A DNA stretch of 64,000 nt from JBLXBZ01 sp048265185 (GTDB taxonomy: Bacteria; Pseudomonadota; Alphaproteobacteria; Rhizobiales; Stappiaceae), in assembly GCA_048265185.1 (NCBI GenBank), contig JBLXBZ010000002.1, forward strand, positions 310,001 to 374,000, given 5' to 3'. Below are positions 34,897 through 43,638 of this stretch, piece by piece. A program made the position numbers and the translations under genes. Under the pieces are notes generated by a model that saw nothing but the letters and a program-made list of their open reading frames with translations, ran no database searches and was not told the DNA's origin. Positions within the stretch are counted from its first letter, which is position 1. Each line of letters begins with the position of its first letter.

Positions 34897-35403
34897 TTAT
34901 GGAAGCGCGTCATAGCCGGATTTGAAGCCATTGAGGGAAATGGGAATGCCGATGCCTTCTTCCGGAGTTTGAAAGATGATGAAGGTCGCAAGCTTGCCGG
35001 TTTCCAATTTGGTCAGCTCGTCGGCGTCAAGCATGACTTCGGCGATGCAGCCATTGGGAAGGCAACGCACGAAGGCGGCTGTGCCGATGTCTGTGCCGTC
35101 GATGCGAAGACCAAGACCTGAAGGAAGCAATACGCCCAGCGGCGCGAGAACTCGGAGAATCTTGTCTTTGCCATCGGCGGTGCGCAGCACAATGACCGAT
35201 AAACCAACGTTTTCCCTGTCTTCCGCGGTCACATGCTGAACCAAAGCGCATTGTTCGTCTTGCGCGCCAGGGGGGGTGTCGCAGCGCATTTGCCAATCAC
35301 CGTGAACTGCTTTGACTTCTCCTTGCGCGAGCGCTTCAGAACCGAAGGACGAGGCGAGCACAAGCGCGGCTGCAATAACGCCAGCCATAGCGTATTGTTT
35401 CAT
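34897..35403 (-). CDS. IalB-like (invasion-associated locus B) family protein, exported
   Basis: A signal peptide (MKQYAMAGVIAAALVLASSF, continuing to EALA before QGE) leads a small periplasmic domain. Its pattern HGDWQMRCD, QDEQCALVQHV, PLGVLLPSGLGLRIDG, FVRCLPNGCIAEV and GFKSGYDAL matches the IalB family, including the conserved four cysteines that probably form disulfides. In Bartonella IalB is linked to host cell entry, but homologues are widespread in free-living alphaproteobacteria and the name should not be read as proof of invasiveness. I use the ATG at 35403, which gives a clean signal peptide; 168 residues. Confidence 0.88.
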   Translation of the reverse strand: MKQYAMAGVIAAALVLASSFGSEALAQGEVKAVHGDWQMRCDTPPGAQDEQCALVQHVTAEDRENVGLSVIVLRTADGKDKILRVLAPLGVLLPSGLGLRIDGTDIGTAAFVRCLPNGCIAEVMLDADELTKLETGKLATFIIFQTPEEGIGIPISLNGFKSGYDALP

Positions 35404-36008
35404 TAGGGCGGCGGACAGGTTGCGGATTTTCCTGATCACGGGTTTGGAAGCGGGGAGGTGCGGGATCGGCACAGGTCTTTCTCCGGTTTCATGAGGCTGT
35501 GTGCTCGCTTGCAGTGCTGACGGGTTCCAAGCGATAGAAAATGATGCTTGAGGTCGGAGACGCCGAGAAGCCGTGCAAATGATTCGAACAAAATTTTCAT
35601 TTCCTATTGTTTTCGCATCGACGGATCATAATGCAAGGCGAAACGCAGTAAACCCTCGCAAATCAGGCGGAAATCGTCGGACTTTCACATGTTTTTCATT
35701 GGCGAACTGTGCACTATCGTTATTGAATGCGGCATTCGTCGGGCAAAAAAAACATATAGTGATTGCGGTTCGACTGCTCTTGTGGTTTCAAATGCGCTAA
35801 ATAGGTTTTGGTGCGGCGGATCGCCGCGTCGTGACTGGATTTGTCGCTAAATCTATTCATTTGAATATGATGGCGTTAATAGAGATACCAGATGTTGGGT
35901 GGTTGCGTACGCGTGTTAAGTTACGATCGCTTGCGTGCTGTCCTTAATTGTTGTTGTGAGATCAAGAGCCCGATAATATCAGGGCGGATCAGTATAGGGA
36001 GCGCAGAC
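35404..36008. other. long upstream region of the cytochrome oxidase genes
   Basis: This gap of about 600 bases lies between the divergent IalB-like and coxB genes. A 75-codon frame at 35573-35800 has no recognisable product and I reject it. A/T-rich stretches near 35735-35760 and 35860-35895 suggest promoter regions, but I could not define boxes. No structured RNA was seen. Confidence 0.3.
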
Positions 36009-36926
36009 GTGGCGAAATCGTTCAATCGTCTCATGGCGGGTATCGCCGGTTTGGCGGGATTTGCGGGTTGGGCGGGAATGGCGAACGCCGCCGAGCCGCA
36101 GCCTTGGCAAATGGGTCTGCAGCCGGCGGCGTCGGAAGTTATGCAGGGCATTCGCAGCTTTAATAGCTTTACGCTTGTGATCATCACCGTGATAACGGCG
36201 CTTGTTTTGGCGCTGTTGGTCTGGTGTGTTGTGAAGTTTAATTCAAAGACGAATCCGAACCCGTCGAAAACGTCGCATAACACCCTGATCGAGGTGGTTT
36301 GGACAGTTGCTCCAATCCTGATCCTGGTGGTGATCGCGATTCCCTCATTTCGATTGCTTTATAAGCAAATCGATGTTCCCGAGTATGATATGACGATCAA
36401 GGCGATCGGATATCAGTGGTATTGGGGGTATGAGTATACGGACGAGGGGATGGATGAGCTGTCCTTCGATTCGATCATGCTTGAAAACGACGAACGTGAA
36501 GAATACGCAGCAAAATATGATCAGCCGATTACGGCTTATCCGCGCCTGCTCGCCGTTGATAACGCTGTCGTCGTTCCTGTGGGCAAGACAATTCGCGTGC
36601 AAGTCACGGCCGCTGACGTGATCCATTCGTTTGCTATGCCGGCGTTTGGCGTCAAGGTCGACGCTGTTCCAGGGAGATTGAATGAAACCTGGTTCAAGGC
36701 TGACGCCCCTGGCGTCTATTATGGTCAGTGCTCCGAGCTTTGCGGCAAGGCTCACGCTTTCATGCCGATCGCGATCCGCGCCGTGCCGCAAGAGCAGTTT
36801 GACGCATGGGCGCAGACGGCGAAAGACGACGTTGAAACCGCCAATGACGAATTGATGGCCGCGATCGCCGCGGCGAAGAAAACCGCAACGGCTCCGATCG
36901 CTTCCACGCAGATCGCCGTCCGCTAA
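36009..36926 (+). CDS. coxB: cytochrome c oxidase subunit II
   Basis: Subunit II receives electrons from cytochrome c at the CuA centre. A signal peptide (residues 1-25, ending MANAAEP) is followed by two membrane helices (LVIITVITALVLALLVWCVV; LIEVVWTVAPILILVVIAIP) and a periplasmic cupredoxin domain. The electron-entry motif QWYWGYEY and the CuA ligands H, C, C, H, M in ADVIHSF and YGQCSELCGKAHAFMPI are complete. I use the GTG at 36009 with GGGAG upstream; frames open further upstream add an implausible leader. The product is 305 residues. Confidence 0.95.
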   Translation: MAKSFNRLMAGIAGLAGFAGWAGMANAAEPQPWQMGLQPAASEVMQGIRSFNSFTLVIITVITALVLALLVWCVVKFNSKTNPNPSKTSHNTLIEVVWTVAPILILVVIAIPSFRLLYKQIDVPEYDMTIKAIGYQWYWGYEYTDEGMDELSFDSIMLENDEREEYAAKYDQPITAYPRLLAVDNAVVVPVGKTIRVQVTAADVIHSFAMPAFGVKVDAVPGRLNETWFKADAPGVYYGQCSELCGKAHAFMPIAIRAVPQEQFDAWAQTAKDDVETANDELMAAIAAAKKTATAPIASTQIAVR

Positions 36927-36996
36927 AATTTGAACATTGTCGAAGATGGCGCAATGCGCGCGGACTTCGAATAAAATGGAATGAGGGAGCAAGAAT

Positions 36997-38607
36997 ATGG
37001 CCTCTGCGACCGACGCGCATGCGGCCCATGACGATCATCCAACAGGGTGGACGCGCTGGGTTTATTCAACGAACCACAAAGATATCGGAATTCTCTATTT
37101 GATTTTCGCCATTTGCGCGGGGATTATCGGAGGGGCGTTGTCGGTTGGCATTCGCATGGAGCTCCAAGAGCCGGGAATGCAAATCTTCTCCAACGCGCAC
37201 ACGTTTAACGTGTTCACAACTTCGCATGGATTGATCATGATCTTTTTCATGGTGATGCCGGCGATGGTTGGAGGCTTCGCCAACTATTTCGTCCCGATCA
37301 TGATCGGCGCGCCGGATATGGCGTTTCCGCGCATGAACAATATTTCTTTCTGGCTTCTGCCCCCGGCATTCTTGCTTCTCCTTTTGTCCCTCTTTGTTGA
37401 AGGGCCAGCCGGCGGCTATGGCTTTGGCGGCGGCTGGACGGCTTATCCGCCGTTGTCTTCAGCAGGGCCTGAAGGACATCCCGGGCCGGCGATGGATCTG
37501 GCGATCCTTTCGCTGCACATCGCTGGCGCGTCTTCAATTCTTGGCGCGATCAACTTTATCACGACGATCTTCAATATGCGCGCGCCCGGCATGACCATGC
37601 ATAAAATGCCGCTGTTCGCCTGGTCGGTGCTCGTGACTGCGTTTTTGCTTCTTCTTTCCTTGCCGGTTCTCGCCGGAGCGATCACCATGTTGCTGACGGA
37701 TCGGAACTTTGGAACGACGTTCTTTAACCCGCAAGGCGGCGGCGATCCGATCCTTTACCAGCATTTGTTCTGGTTCTTCGGTCACCCGGAAGTGTATATT
37801 CTGATCCTTCCAGGTTTCGGCATGATCAGCCACATCATTTCGACATTCGCCCGTAAGCCTATCTTCGGATATCTGGGTATGGCTTACGCCATGGTCGCCA
37901 TTGGCGTCGTTGGCTTCGTCGTGTGGGCGCACCACATGTACACGGTCGGAATGAGCGTTGACACGCAGGCCTATTTCGTCGCGGCGACGATGGTCATCGC
38001 CGTTCCCACCGGCGTGAAGATCTTCTCATGGATCGCCACGATGTGGGGCGGCTCGATTGAGTTCCGCACTCCGATGGTCTGGGCCGTGGGCTTTATCTTT
38101 CTGTTCACCGTCGGCGGCGTGACAGGGGTTCAATTGGCTAACGCCGGCCTCGACCGCGCGTTGCATGACACCTACTTCGTTGTGGCGCATTTCCATTACG
38201 TGTTGTCTCTTGGCGCCGTTTTCGCGATTTTTGCGGGCTGGTATTACTGGTTCCCGAAAATGTCCGGCTACATGTATAATGAGACAATAGGCAAGATTCA
38301 TTTCTGGGTTACGTTTATTGGCGTGAACCTTGTGTTCTTCCCGCAGCATTTCCTTGGATTGGCTGGGATGCCGCGCCGTTACGTGGACTATCCAGACGCC
38401 TTCGCCGGATGGAATTTCGTATCGTCGGTTGGTTCTTATATTTCGGCTTTCGCGGTGGTGATTTTCCTCTTTGGCGTGTTTGAAGCATTCGCTAAAAAAC
38501 GCGTCGCTGGCAATAATCCTTGGGGGCCAGGCGCAACGACGCTGGAATGGACGTTGTCTTCGCCTCCGCCGTTCCACCAGTTCGAAACCTTGCCGCGCAT
38601 TAAATAA
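36997..38607 (+). CDS. coxA: cytochrome c oxidase subunit I
   Basis: Subunit I holds heme a and the heme a3-CuB centre that reduces oxygen and pumps protons. It has 536 residues and 12 membrane helices. FFGHPEVYILILPGFG carries the CuB histidine and cross-linked tyrosine of the K-channel (A-family, aa3 type), VWAHHMYTVGM the further CuB histidines, and YFVVAHFHYVLS the heme ligands. GGGAG lies before the ATG. A terminator-like hairpin follows before ctaB. Confidence 0.97.
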   Translation: MASATDAHAAHDDHPTGWTRWVYSTNHKDIGILYLIFAICAGIIGGALSVGIRMELQEPGMQIFSNAHTFNVFTTSHGLIMIFFMVMPAMVGGFANYFVPIMIGAPDMAFPRMNNISFWLLPPAFLLLLLSLFVEGPAGGYGFGGGWTAYPPLSSAGPEGHPGPAMDLAILSLHIAGASSILGAINFITTIFNMRAPGMTMHKMPLFAWSVLVTAFLLLLSLPVLAGAITMLLTDRNFGTTFFNPQGGGDPILYQHLFWFFGHPEVYILILPGFGMISHIISTFARKPIFGYLGMAYAMVAIGVVGFVVWAHHMYTVGMSVDTQAYFVAATMVIAVPTGVKIFSWIATMWGGSIEFRTPMVWAVGFIFLFTVGGVTGVQLANAGLDRALHDTYFVVAHFHYVLSLGAVFAIFAGWYYWFPKMSGYMYNETIGKIHFWVTFIGVNLVFFPQHFLGLAGMPRRYVDYPDAFAGWNFVSSVGSYISAFAVVIFLFGVFEAFAKKRVAGNNPWGPGATTLEWTLSSPPPFHQFETLPRIK

Positions 38608-38653
38608 AGCGGCGGGGCGGATAATATCCGCATCGACTGGGATTATAATAATG

Positions 38654-38679
38654 ACCGCGCCGTCCGACGGCGCGGTTTT
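38654..38679 (+). terminator. Rho-independent terminator after coxA
   Basis: ACCGCGCCGT (38654-38663) pairs perfectly with ACGGCGCGGT (38667-38676) around a 3-base loop, followed by TTTTG. It lies inside the oxidase gene cluster, between coxA and ctaB, so it should separate or attenuate the two parts. Confidence 0.7.
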
Positions 38680-38887
38680 GCGCGAAAATAGAAGTCATAC
38701 GCGCCTTTCGTCGAAGCGCTTTTAGCGTGGACGTTGGTTTTGCGCTCTTGCGCCGCGGGTGATTAAGCCTCAACAAAGGTCGAGGCGAAAATTATGTATG
38801 GTGTGGCGATGACTGGCGTCCTTCTTGGTTGACGCAACTCGCCCACATCCTTTTCAGGTGCTTATCGCAGCCGCAGGAGAACACGCC

Positions 38888-39832
38888 ATGTCGCTCATTG
38901 AGCGCCACGATGACAGGGTTGAAGACCTTTCCTGGAGCGGTGGTCAGGGAACCGTTTCCGATTACCTGACCTTGCTTAAGCCGCGTGTGATGTCGCTGGT
39001 CATATTTACCGCGTTTGTTGGTCTTATGATCGCGCCTGGTCAGCTTCACCCAATTCTTGGAGCTGTCTCCCTTTTGTGCATCGCTATCGGCGCCGGCGCC
39101 TCCGGGGCGCTGAACATGTGGTGGGACGCTGATATCGACCGGATCATGACTCGCACCCGCAATAGGCCAATTCCTGCGGGCAGGGTCACGGCGGGAGAGG
39201 CTTACGCCTTTGGTATGACGCTGGCCGTTGGTTCTGTTCTTGTTCTTGGGATCGCTGCTAATTGGTTTGCGGCGGCTTTGCTCGCCTTCACGATATTTTT
39301 CTATGTCGTTGTGTATACGATGTGGCTTAAACGCTCCACGCCGCAAAATATCGTTATTGGCGGCGCTGCTGGAGCTTTTCCACCGATGGTCGGCTGGGCG
39401 GCCGTCACAGGCGGCGTTTCACTTGAAAGCGCCATTCTGTTTTTGATTATCTTTATGTGGACGCCGCCGCATTTTTGGGCTTTGGCGCTGTTCAAATCTG
39501 GTGATTATGAGGCGGCGGGCGTTCCCATGATGCCAAATGTCGCAGGCGATAGATCTACGCGAAGACAGATAGTAGTCTATTCTGTTTTGCTCGCGCCTAT
39601 CGGCGTCTTGCCTTGGATTCTCGGGTTCGCCGGGATTTTTTACGGCGCCGCCTCTGTGATTTTGGGGGCGATGTTCTTGGGGCTGGCGGTTCAGGTTTGG
39701 CGTCTCAATGAGGGAGAGGCAGGACGCAAGTCGGCCGTTCGTCTGTTCTCCTTTTCCATATTCTATCTGTTTGCGTTGTTCGCCCTTTTACTTGGCGAGC
39801 ATCTCTTTCAAAATTTCGCCGCCGGAGTATGA
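38888..39832 (+). CDS. ctaB: protoheme IX farnesyltransferase (heme O synthase)
   Basis: CtaB adds a farnesyl group to heme b to give heme O, the precursor of the heme A in the oxidase. It is a UbiA-superfamily membrane enzyme: NMWWDADID (76-84) followed by MTRTRNRPIPAGR, and a second site around GVPMMPNVAGDRSTRRQI. AGGAG is 9 bases before the ATG at 38888, which removes an unlikely leader; the product is 314 residues. Its stop codon overlaps the start of a 55-codon gene. Confidence 0.95.
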   Translation: MSLIERHDDRVEDLSWSGGQGTVSDYLTLLKPRVMSLVIFTAFVGLMIAPGQLHPILGAVSLLCIAIGAGASGALNMWWDADIDRIMTRTRNRPIPAGRVTAGEAYAFGMTLAVGSVLVLGIAANWFAAALLAFTIFFYVVVYTMWLKRSTPQNIVIGGAAGAFPPMVGWAAVTGGVSLESAILFLIIFMWTPPHFWALALFKSGDYEAAGVPMMPNVAGDRSTRRQIVVYSVLLAPIGVLPWILGFAGIFYGAASVILGAMFLGLAVQVWRLNEGEAGRKSAVRLFSFSIFYLFALFALLLGEHLFQNFAAGV

Positions 39833-39996
39833 GTAAAATGACCGAGAATGGTGTTCAGTTGACCGAGGAGCAAAAGAAAAAACGCCGTTCGCGCTCCATC
39901 GCCATAGGCGTTGTGCTCGCGGCGCTGGTGTTGCTGTTCTATGTCATTACGATCGTTAAACTGGGCCCTGGAATCGTATCGGGACGGCCATTGTGA
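39829..39996 (+). CDS. small membrane protein of the cox cluster (CoxF-like)
   Basis: This 55-residue gene starts in an ATGA overlap with ctaB and ends 25 bases before ctaG. The sequence begins MSKMTENGVQLTEEQKKKRR, has one membrane segment (SIAIGVVLAALVLLFYVI) and ends TIVKLGPGIVSGRPL. A charged N terminus, a single helix and a short conserved-looking KLGPG tail fit the small protein annotated between ctaB and ctaG in rhizobia. Its role is unknown; assembly or stability of the oxidase is the natural guess. Confidence 0.8.
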   Translation: MSKMTENGVQLTEEQKKKRRSRSIAIGVVLAALVLLFYVITIVKLGPGIVSGRPL

Positions 39997-40021
39997 ATGT
40001 CAGGGCGTTACAGGTGAAATC

Positions 40022-40702
40022 ATGAGCGAAGAACGTAATATTCACGCTGAAAATCATCATGAAGCATCTAGCGTGCATGAAACAGGCGAGACCGCGTCAA
40101 TGCCGTCATTGAAGCAGGGCGCTTCTGATCGGCGGAACAAGATGGTCGCCTTTTTTTGCGTTGGTTTCCTGACGCTCATGTTGGGAGCTGCCTATGCGGC
40201 GGTTCCGCTTTATCAGATGTTTTGCGCAGTGACGGGATTTGGCGGCACCACGCAGCGAGCAGATGCGGGTAGCGACACGATTCTTGACCGTAAGATTACG
40301 GTTCGTTTCGACGGCAATGTAAATGGTAAATTGCCGTGGACCTTCAAGCCGGCGCAGCGCACCGTCGAATTGAACATGGGAGAGACGCGACAGGTCGCTT
40401 ATCTGGCGACTAATAATGGATATCTCCCTTCAACCGGAACTTCGATCTTCAACGTGACGCCGTTTGAGGCGGGATCTTATTTCAACAAGATCGAATGCTT
40501 TTGCTTCACCGAACAAATGCTGAAATCCGGCGAAACCATCGAAATGCCTGTGGTGTTCTTTATAGACCCGGACATGGATCTGGATGAAAATCTGAAAAAT
40601 GTGAAGGAGATCACTCTGTCCTACACATTTTTCCCTGTGGATGCGCCGGAGGAGCCGGTTGCGGCGGCCCCGTCTGCGGGCGAGTCGAAAGAAAAACTTT
40701 GA
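40022..40702 (+). CDS. ctaG: cytochrome c oxidase assembly protein CtaG (Cox11)
   Basis: CtaG delivers copper to CuB of subunit I. A cytoplasmic N terminus of 40 residues is followed by one membrane helix (MVAFFCVGFLTLMLGAAYAA) with the conserved VPLYQMFCAVTGFGG, then a periplasmic immunoglobulin-like domain with the copper motif CFCF in NKIECFCFTEQ and the ending VKEITLSYTFFP. I use ATG 40022, which lies 25 bases after the small upstream gene; longer frames read through that gene. 226 residues. Confidence 0.94.
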   Translation: MSEERNIHAENHHEASSVHETGETASMPSLKQGASDRRNKMVAFFCVGFLTLMLGAAYAAVPLYQMFCAVTGFGGTTQRADAGSDTILDRKITVRFDGNVNGKLPWTFKPAQRTVELNMGETRQVAYLATNNGYLPSTGTSIFNVTPFEAGSYFNKIECFCFTEQMLKSGETIEMPVVFFIDPDMDLDENLKNVKEITLSYTFFPVDAPEEPVAAAPSAGESKEKL

Positions 40703-40765
40703 TTTGAGTGAAACACGCCGTTAAACGAATAGCCTGACAGGTTTTTGCAAATTGGGGAGCTCGCC

Positions 40766-41638
40766 ATGGCGCATGCTAAGAACCACGACTACCATATTAT
40801 TCCGCCTAGCCCATGGCCGTTCATCGGATCCGTTGGGGCTTTCATCATGGCGCTTGGCGCCGTTGGCTTATTTAAATATACGACCGGAAAAGAGTTCGTC
40901 CTTTTTGGCGTGGATCTGGCCGGCTGGGGGCTTTTCACTCTCGGGCTTTTGGTCGTACTTTACACAATGTACGGCTGGTGGCGCGACACGATTAACGAAT
41001 CGCTCGCAGGCGACCACACCCGCGTGGTGCAATTGCATTTGCGCTACGGCATGTTGCTGTTCATCGCTTCGGAAGTCATGTTCTTCGTTGCATGGTTCTG
41101 GGCGTTTTTCGACGCGTCGTTGTTCACAAGCGAAGCCATTCAGTTTGGCCGCGTGGAAGCCACTGGCGGCGTTTGGCCGCCACAGGGCATCGAAACATTC
41201 GACCCTTGGCATCTGCCTCTCTTCAACACTCTGATTTTGTTGACGTCGGGCACCACCGTCACTTGGGCGCACCACGCTCTTTTGCACAATGACCGGAAAG
41301 GTCTTAAGTGGGGGCTGTTTCTGACCGTTGTTCTGGGCGTTCTTTTCTCCATTTGCCAAGTCTATGAATACACGCACGCCGAGTTCGGCTTCTCCGGAAA
41401 TATTTATGGTTCCGTCTTCTATATGGCGACTGGCTTCCACGGCTTTCACGTGATCGTGGGAACCATTTTCCTCGCCGTTTGCTTGATGCGCGCCGCCGCC
41501 GGTCAGTTCACCGTCGAAAAGCACTTTGGGTTCGAGGCCGCCGCTTGGTATTGGCATTTCGTCGATGTGGTTTGGCTGTTCCTTTTCGTCGCAGTTTACA
41601 TTTGGGGTGGTGGAACGCACTTCCATAACACTTACTAA
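40766..41638 (+). CDS. coxC: cytochrome c oxidase subunit III
   Basis: Subunit III has seven membrane helices and stabilises the aa3 oxidase. Recognisable segments are HDYHIIPPSPWPFIGSVGAF, GWWRDTINESLAGDHT, SEVMFFVAWFWAFFDASLF, GIETFDPWHLPLFNTLILL, ATGFHGFHVIVGTIFL and the ending EAAAWYWHFVDVVWLFLF. ATG 40766 follows GGGGAG; the product is 290 residues. A strong terminator follows. Confidence 0.96.
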   Translation: MAHAKNHDYHIIPPSPWPFIGSVGAFIMALGAVGLFKYTTGKEFVLFGVDLAGWGLFTLGLLVVLYTMYGWWRDTINESLAGDHTRVVQLHLRYGMLLFIASEVMFFVAWFWAFFDASLFTSEAIQFGRVEATGGVWPPQGIETFDPWHLPLFNTLILLTSGTTVTWAHHALLHNDRKGLKWGLFLTVVLGVLFSICQVYEYTHAEFGFSGNIYGSVFYMATGFHGFHVIVGTIFLAVCLMRAAAGQFTVEKHFGFEAAAWYWHFVDVVWLFLFVAVYIWGGGTHFHNTY

Positions 41639-41664
41639 CTGCGATCTATTATCTGCTGCATTAG

Positions 41665-41709
41665 AGGCTGCGCTGGAGAGATGGATCCAGCGCAGCCTTT
41701 TTGTTTTTC
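41665..41709 (+). terminator. strong Rho-independent terminator after coxC
   Basis: AGGCTGCGCTGGA (41665-41677) pairs perfectly over 13 bases with TCCAGCGCAGCCT (41686-41698), then T5-G-T5. It separates coxC from the DUF983 and SURF1 genes, which read in the same direction. Confidence 0.9.
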
Positions 41710-41745
41710 CGGGCATTTCGAAGCGCGGGCTTTCTGGAGGACGCA

Positions 41746-42159
41746 ATGATTGAACGAGAACAAATGAACTCTGCGCGGACAGATGAGGGCGCTCGCCGAT
41801 ATCCCGATCTCAGTCCATTTGAGACCGGCTGGCGCGGACAGTGTCCGCGTTGTGGCCAGGGACGGTTGTTCTCTGGTTTCTTAACGACGCGCGAGAGCTG
41901 TTCGAATTGCGGGCTTGATTTTAAATTCGAGGACTCGGGCGATGGTCCCGCCGTTTTCATCATGATGTTCGTAGGGTTCCTGATTGTTGGGTCGGCGCTG
42001 TTCGTGGAAGTAACCTGGCAGCCGCCCATCTGGCTTCATATGATTATCTGGCTGCCGCTCACCATCGGAGTGGCGTTGGCGCTATTACGGCCGCTGAAGG
42101 GGTTAATGATCGCGCAGCAGTACAAGCATGACGCGCAGGAGGGAAGCCTTGAAGAGTGA
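41746..42159 (+). CDS. DUF983 zinc-ribbon membrane protein
   Basis: The 137-residue protein has a cytoplasmic zinc ribbon (C33, C36 in CPRCG and C52, C55 in CSNCG) followed by two membrane helices (FIMMFVGFLIVGSALFVEV; HMIIWLPLTIGVALALL). This matches DUF983, often found beside SURF1 in alphaproteobacteria and thought to help oxidase assembly, though the mechanism is unknown. GGAGG is 5 bases before the ATG. The SURF1 gene starts inside its end. Confidence 0.9.
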   Translation: MIEREQMNSARTDEGARRYPDLSPFETGWRGQCPRCGQGRLFSGFLTTRESCSNCGLDFKFEDSGDGPAVFIMMFVGFLIVGSALFVEVTWQPPIWLHMIIWLPLTIGVALALLRPLKGLMIAQQYKHDAQEGSLEE

Positions 42160-42904
42160 GGCGGTTCAACCACGTCCATGGTGGCGCGCTTTGGTATGGC
42201 CGGCGCTGGCCGGGATTGTGGCGTTCACGGTGCTGGTTTCGCTTGGGAACTGGCAGATGCGTCGCCTTGCGTGGAAAGAGGAGTTGATCGCCACGTCGCA
42301 GCAACGCTTGTCAATGGCCCCCATGACCATCGAGGAGCTGGTGACGCGCCGTGAAACAAACGTCGATATTGATTTCTTGCCGGTCTCAGGGCGAGGCGTA
42401 TTTCAGCACGACAAGGAGCAGCATTATTATGTCACCCGCGATGGCGCGCCGGGTTGGTCAGTCTTCACTCCGTGGGTCACTGATGAGGGCTATGTGATCT
42501 TCGTCAATCGTGGCTTTGTTCCGATTGTTTTGAAGGAGAGCGAGACGCGGCCGGAAGGGTTGACGGCGGGAGAGACGGTTGTTCATGGGATGGCGCGAAG
42601 CGCGCCGAAGGAGAAACCGAATTTTTTCACTCCGGAAAACAAGCCGCTTGAAAACGAATATTATTGGCGTGATTTACATGAAATGGCGCGGCGGGCCGGA
42701 TTGGAAAATAATGACCGTTTGCTGCCGTTTTTTATCTATGCGGATGAGACGCCGGTTGCGGGGGGCTGGCCTTTGGGGGGGGCGCTATCCACGACATTCC
42801 CTAACAAGCACTTCGGCTACGCCATGACCTGGTATGGTTTGGCGGTCTGTTTGGTCGGAGTGTTTTTCGCTTATGCCTGGGGGCGTTGGCGTGGGCGCTT
42901 TTGA
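42149..42904 (+). CDS. SURF1 family oxidase assembly protein
   Basis: SURF1 helps insert heme a into oxidase subunit I. Two membrane helices flank a periplasmic domain: PALAGIVAFTVLVSLGNWQM near the N terminus, with GNWQMRRLAWKEELI, and FGYAMTWYGLAVCLVGVFFA at the end. Family motifs include GWSVFTPW, VIFVNRGFVP, RDLHEMARRAG and NKHFGYAMTWY. A TTG at 42149 has an excellent AGGAGGGAAG site just before it, while the in-frame ATG at 42128 has none, so I use the TTG. It overlaps the DUF983 gene by 11 bases. Confidence 0.92.
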   Translation: MKSEAVQPRPWWRALVWPALAGIVAFTVLVSLGNWQMRRLAWKEELIATSQQRLSMAPMTIEELVTRRETNVDIDFLPVSGRGVFQHDKEQHYYVTRDGAPGWSVFTPWVTDEGYVIFVNRGFVPIVLKESETRPEGLTAGETVVHGMARSAPKEKPNFFTPENKPLENEYYWRDLHEMARRAGLENNDRLLPFFIYADETPVAGGWPLGGALSTTFPNKHFGYAMTWYGLAVCLVGVFFAYAWGRWRGRF

Positions 42905-42947
42905 GGGCGCGAACCTATTCGCCCGGTTGGGCGCCGTTTGACGGAGG

Positions 42948-42976
42948 CAAGGGCGGGGCGCGCCGCCGTCCTTGCC
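42948..42976. terminator. weak hairpin between converging SURF1 and peroxiredoxin genes
   Basis: GGCAAGG-GCGG (42948-42958) pairs with CCGC-(CGT)-CCTTGCC (42963-42976), with a three-base bulge and no T-run. Position suggests a shared 3' end. Confidence 0.3.
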
Positions 42977-43001
42977 GGTTCGTTCAGTACGCTGGTTTGT
43001 T

Positions 43002-43487
43002 TTAAAGCGCTGCGATAATGGCGGCGGCGCCCGAAACAGTCGCTTCGCCTGGCGCGCTTTCCACGTTCAAGGTCGAAACCACGCCGTCTTTTACGATCAT
43101 GGCGTATCTCTGGGAGCGCGTTCCCATGCCGAAGCCGGAGGCGTCCAACTCAAGCCCCAGCGCTTTGGTGAACTCCGCGCTTCCATCGGCGAGGAACAGA
43201 ATTTTATCCTGCGCGCCGGTGGCCTTGGCCCATGCGTCCATGACAAAAACGTCATTGACGGAGACCACGGCGATCGTGTCGACGCCCTTGCCTAGAATTG
43301 TCGCGTGGTTTTCAATGAAGCCGGGTAAATGGTTCATATGGCATGTTGGCGTGAAAGCGCCGGGCACTGCGAAAAGAACGACGGTTTTACCGTCGAATAT
43401 TTCCGAGGTGGACTTTTCGGCCGGGCCGTCTTTGCTCATGATTTTGAATTTTGCGTCTGGAATACGTTCGCCGGTCTGGATGCTCAT
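43002..43487 (-). CDS. peroxiredoxin, Prx5 family
   Basis: This 161-residue thiol peroxidase has the peroxidatic cysteine C49 in PGAFTPTCHMNHLPGF and the Prx5 motif FVMDAWAKATGA. LGLELDASGFGMGTRSQRYA is characteristic of this subfamily. It reduces hydrogen and organic peroxides, usually with glutaredoxin or thioredoxin. No signal peptide, so cytoplasmic. The DsbD-alpha-like gene lies 151 bases upstream on the same strand, an arrangement I recall in related genomes. Confidence 0.93.
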   Translation of the reverse strand: MSIQTGERIPDAKFKIMSKDGPAEKSTSEIFDGKTVVLFAVPGAFTPTCHMNHLPGFIENHATILGKGVDTIAVVSVNDVFVMDAWAKATGAQDKILFLADGSAEFTKALGLELDASGFGMGTRSQRYAMIVKDGVVSTLNVESAPGEATVSGAAAIIAAL

Positions 43488-43638
43488 CGATGTCCTCGAA
43501 TGTTATATGCGGCGCTTGCGCATGATGCTGTCAGGGCATTTGAAAAAAAATCGCCCGCATGAGATGTAGGGCGGGAGAGGAAAGGCCGCAATCTAAAAGC
43601 TTTTGCGGGTTTTCTGCAAATTGGAATTCGGCGCCATT

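Noticed and set aside
35573..35800. 75-codon frame upstream of coxB
   Set aside because: The predicted product looks random, no ribosome binding site is present, and it lies in a likely promoter region.
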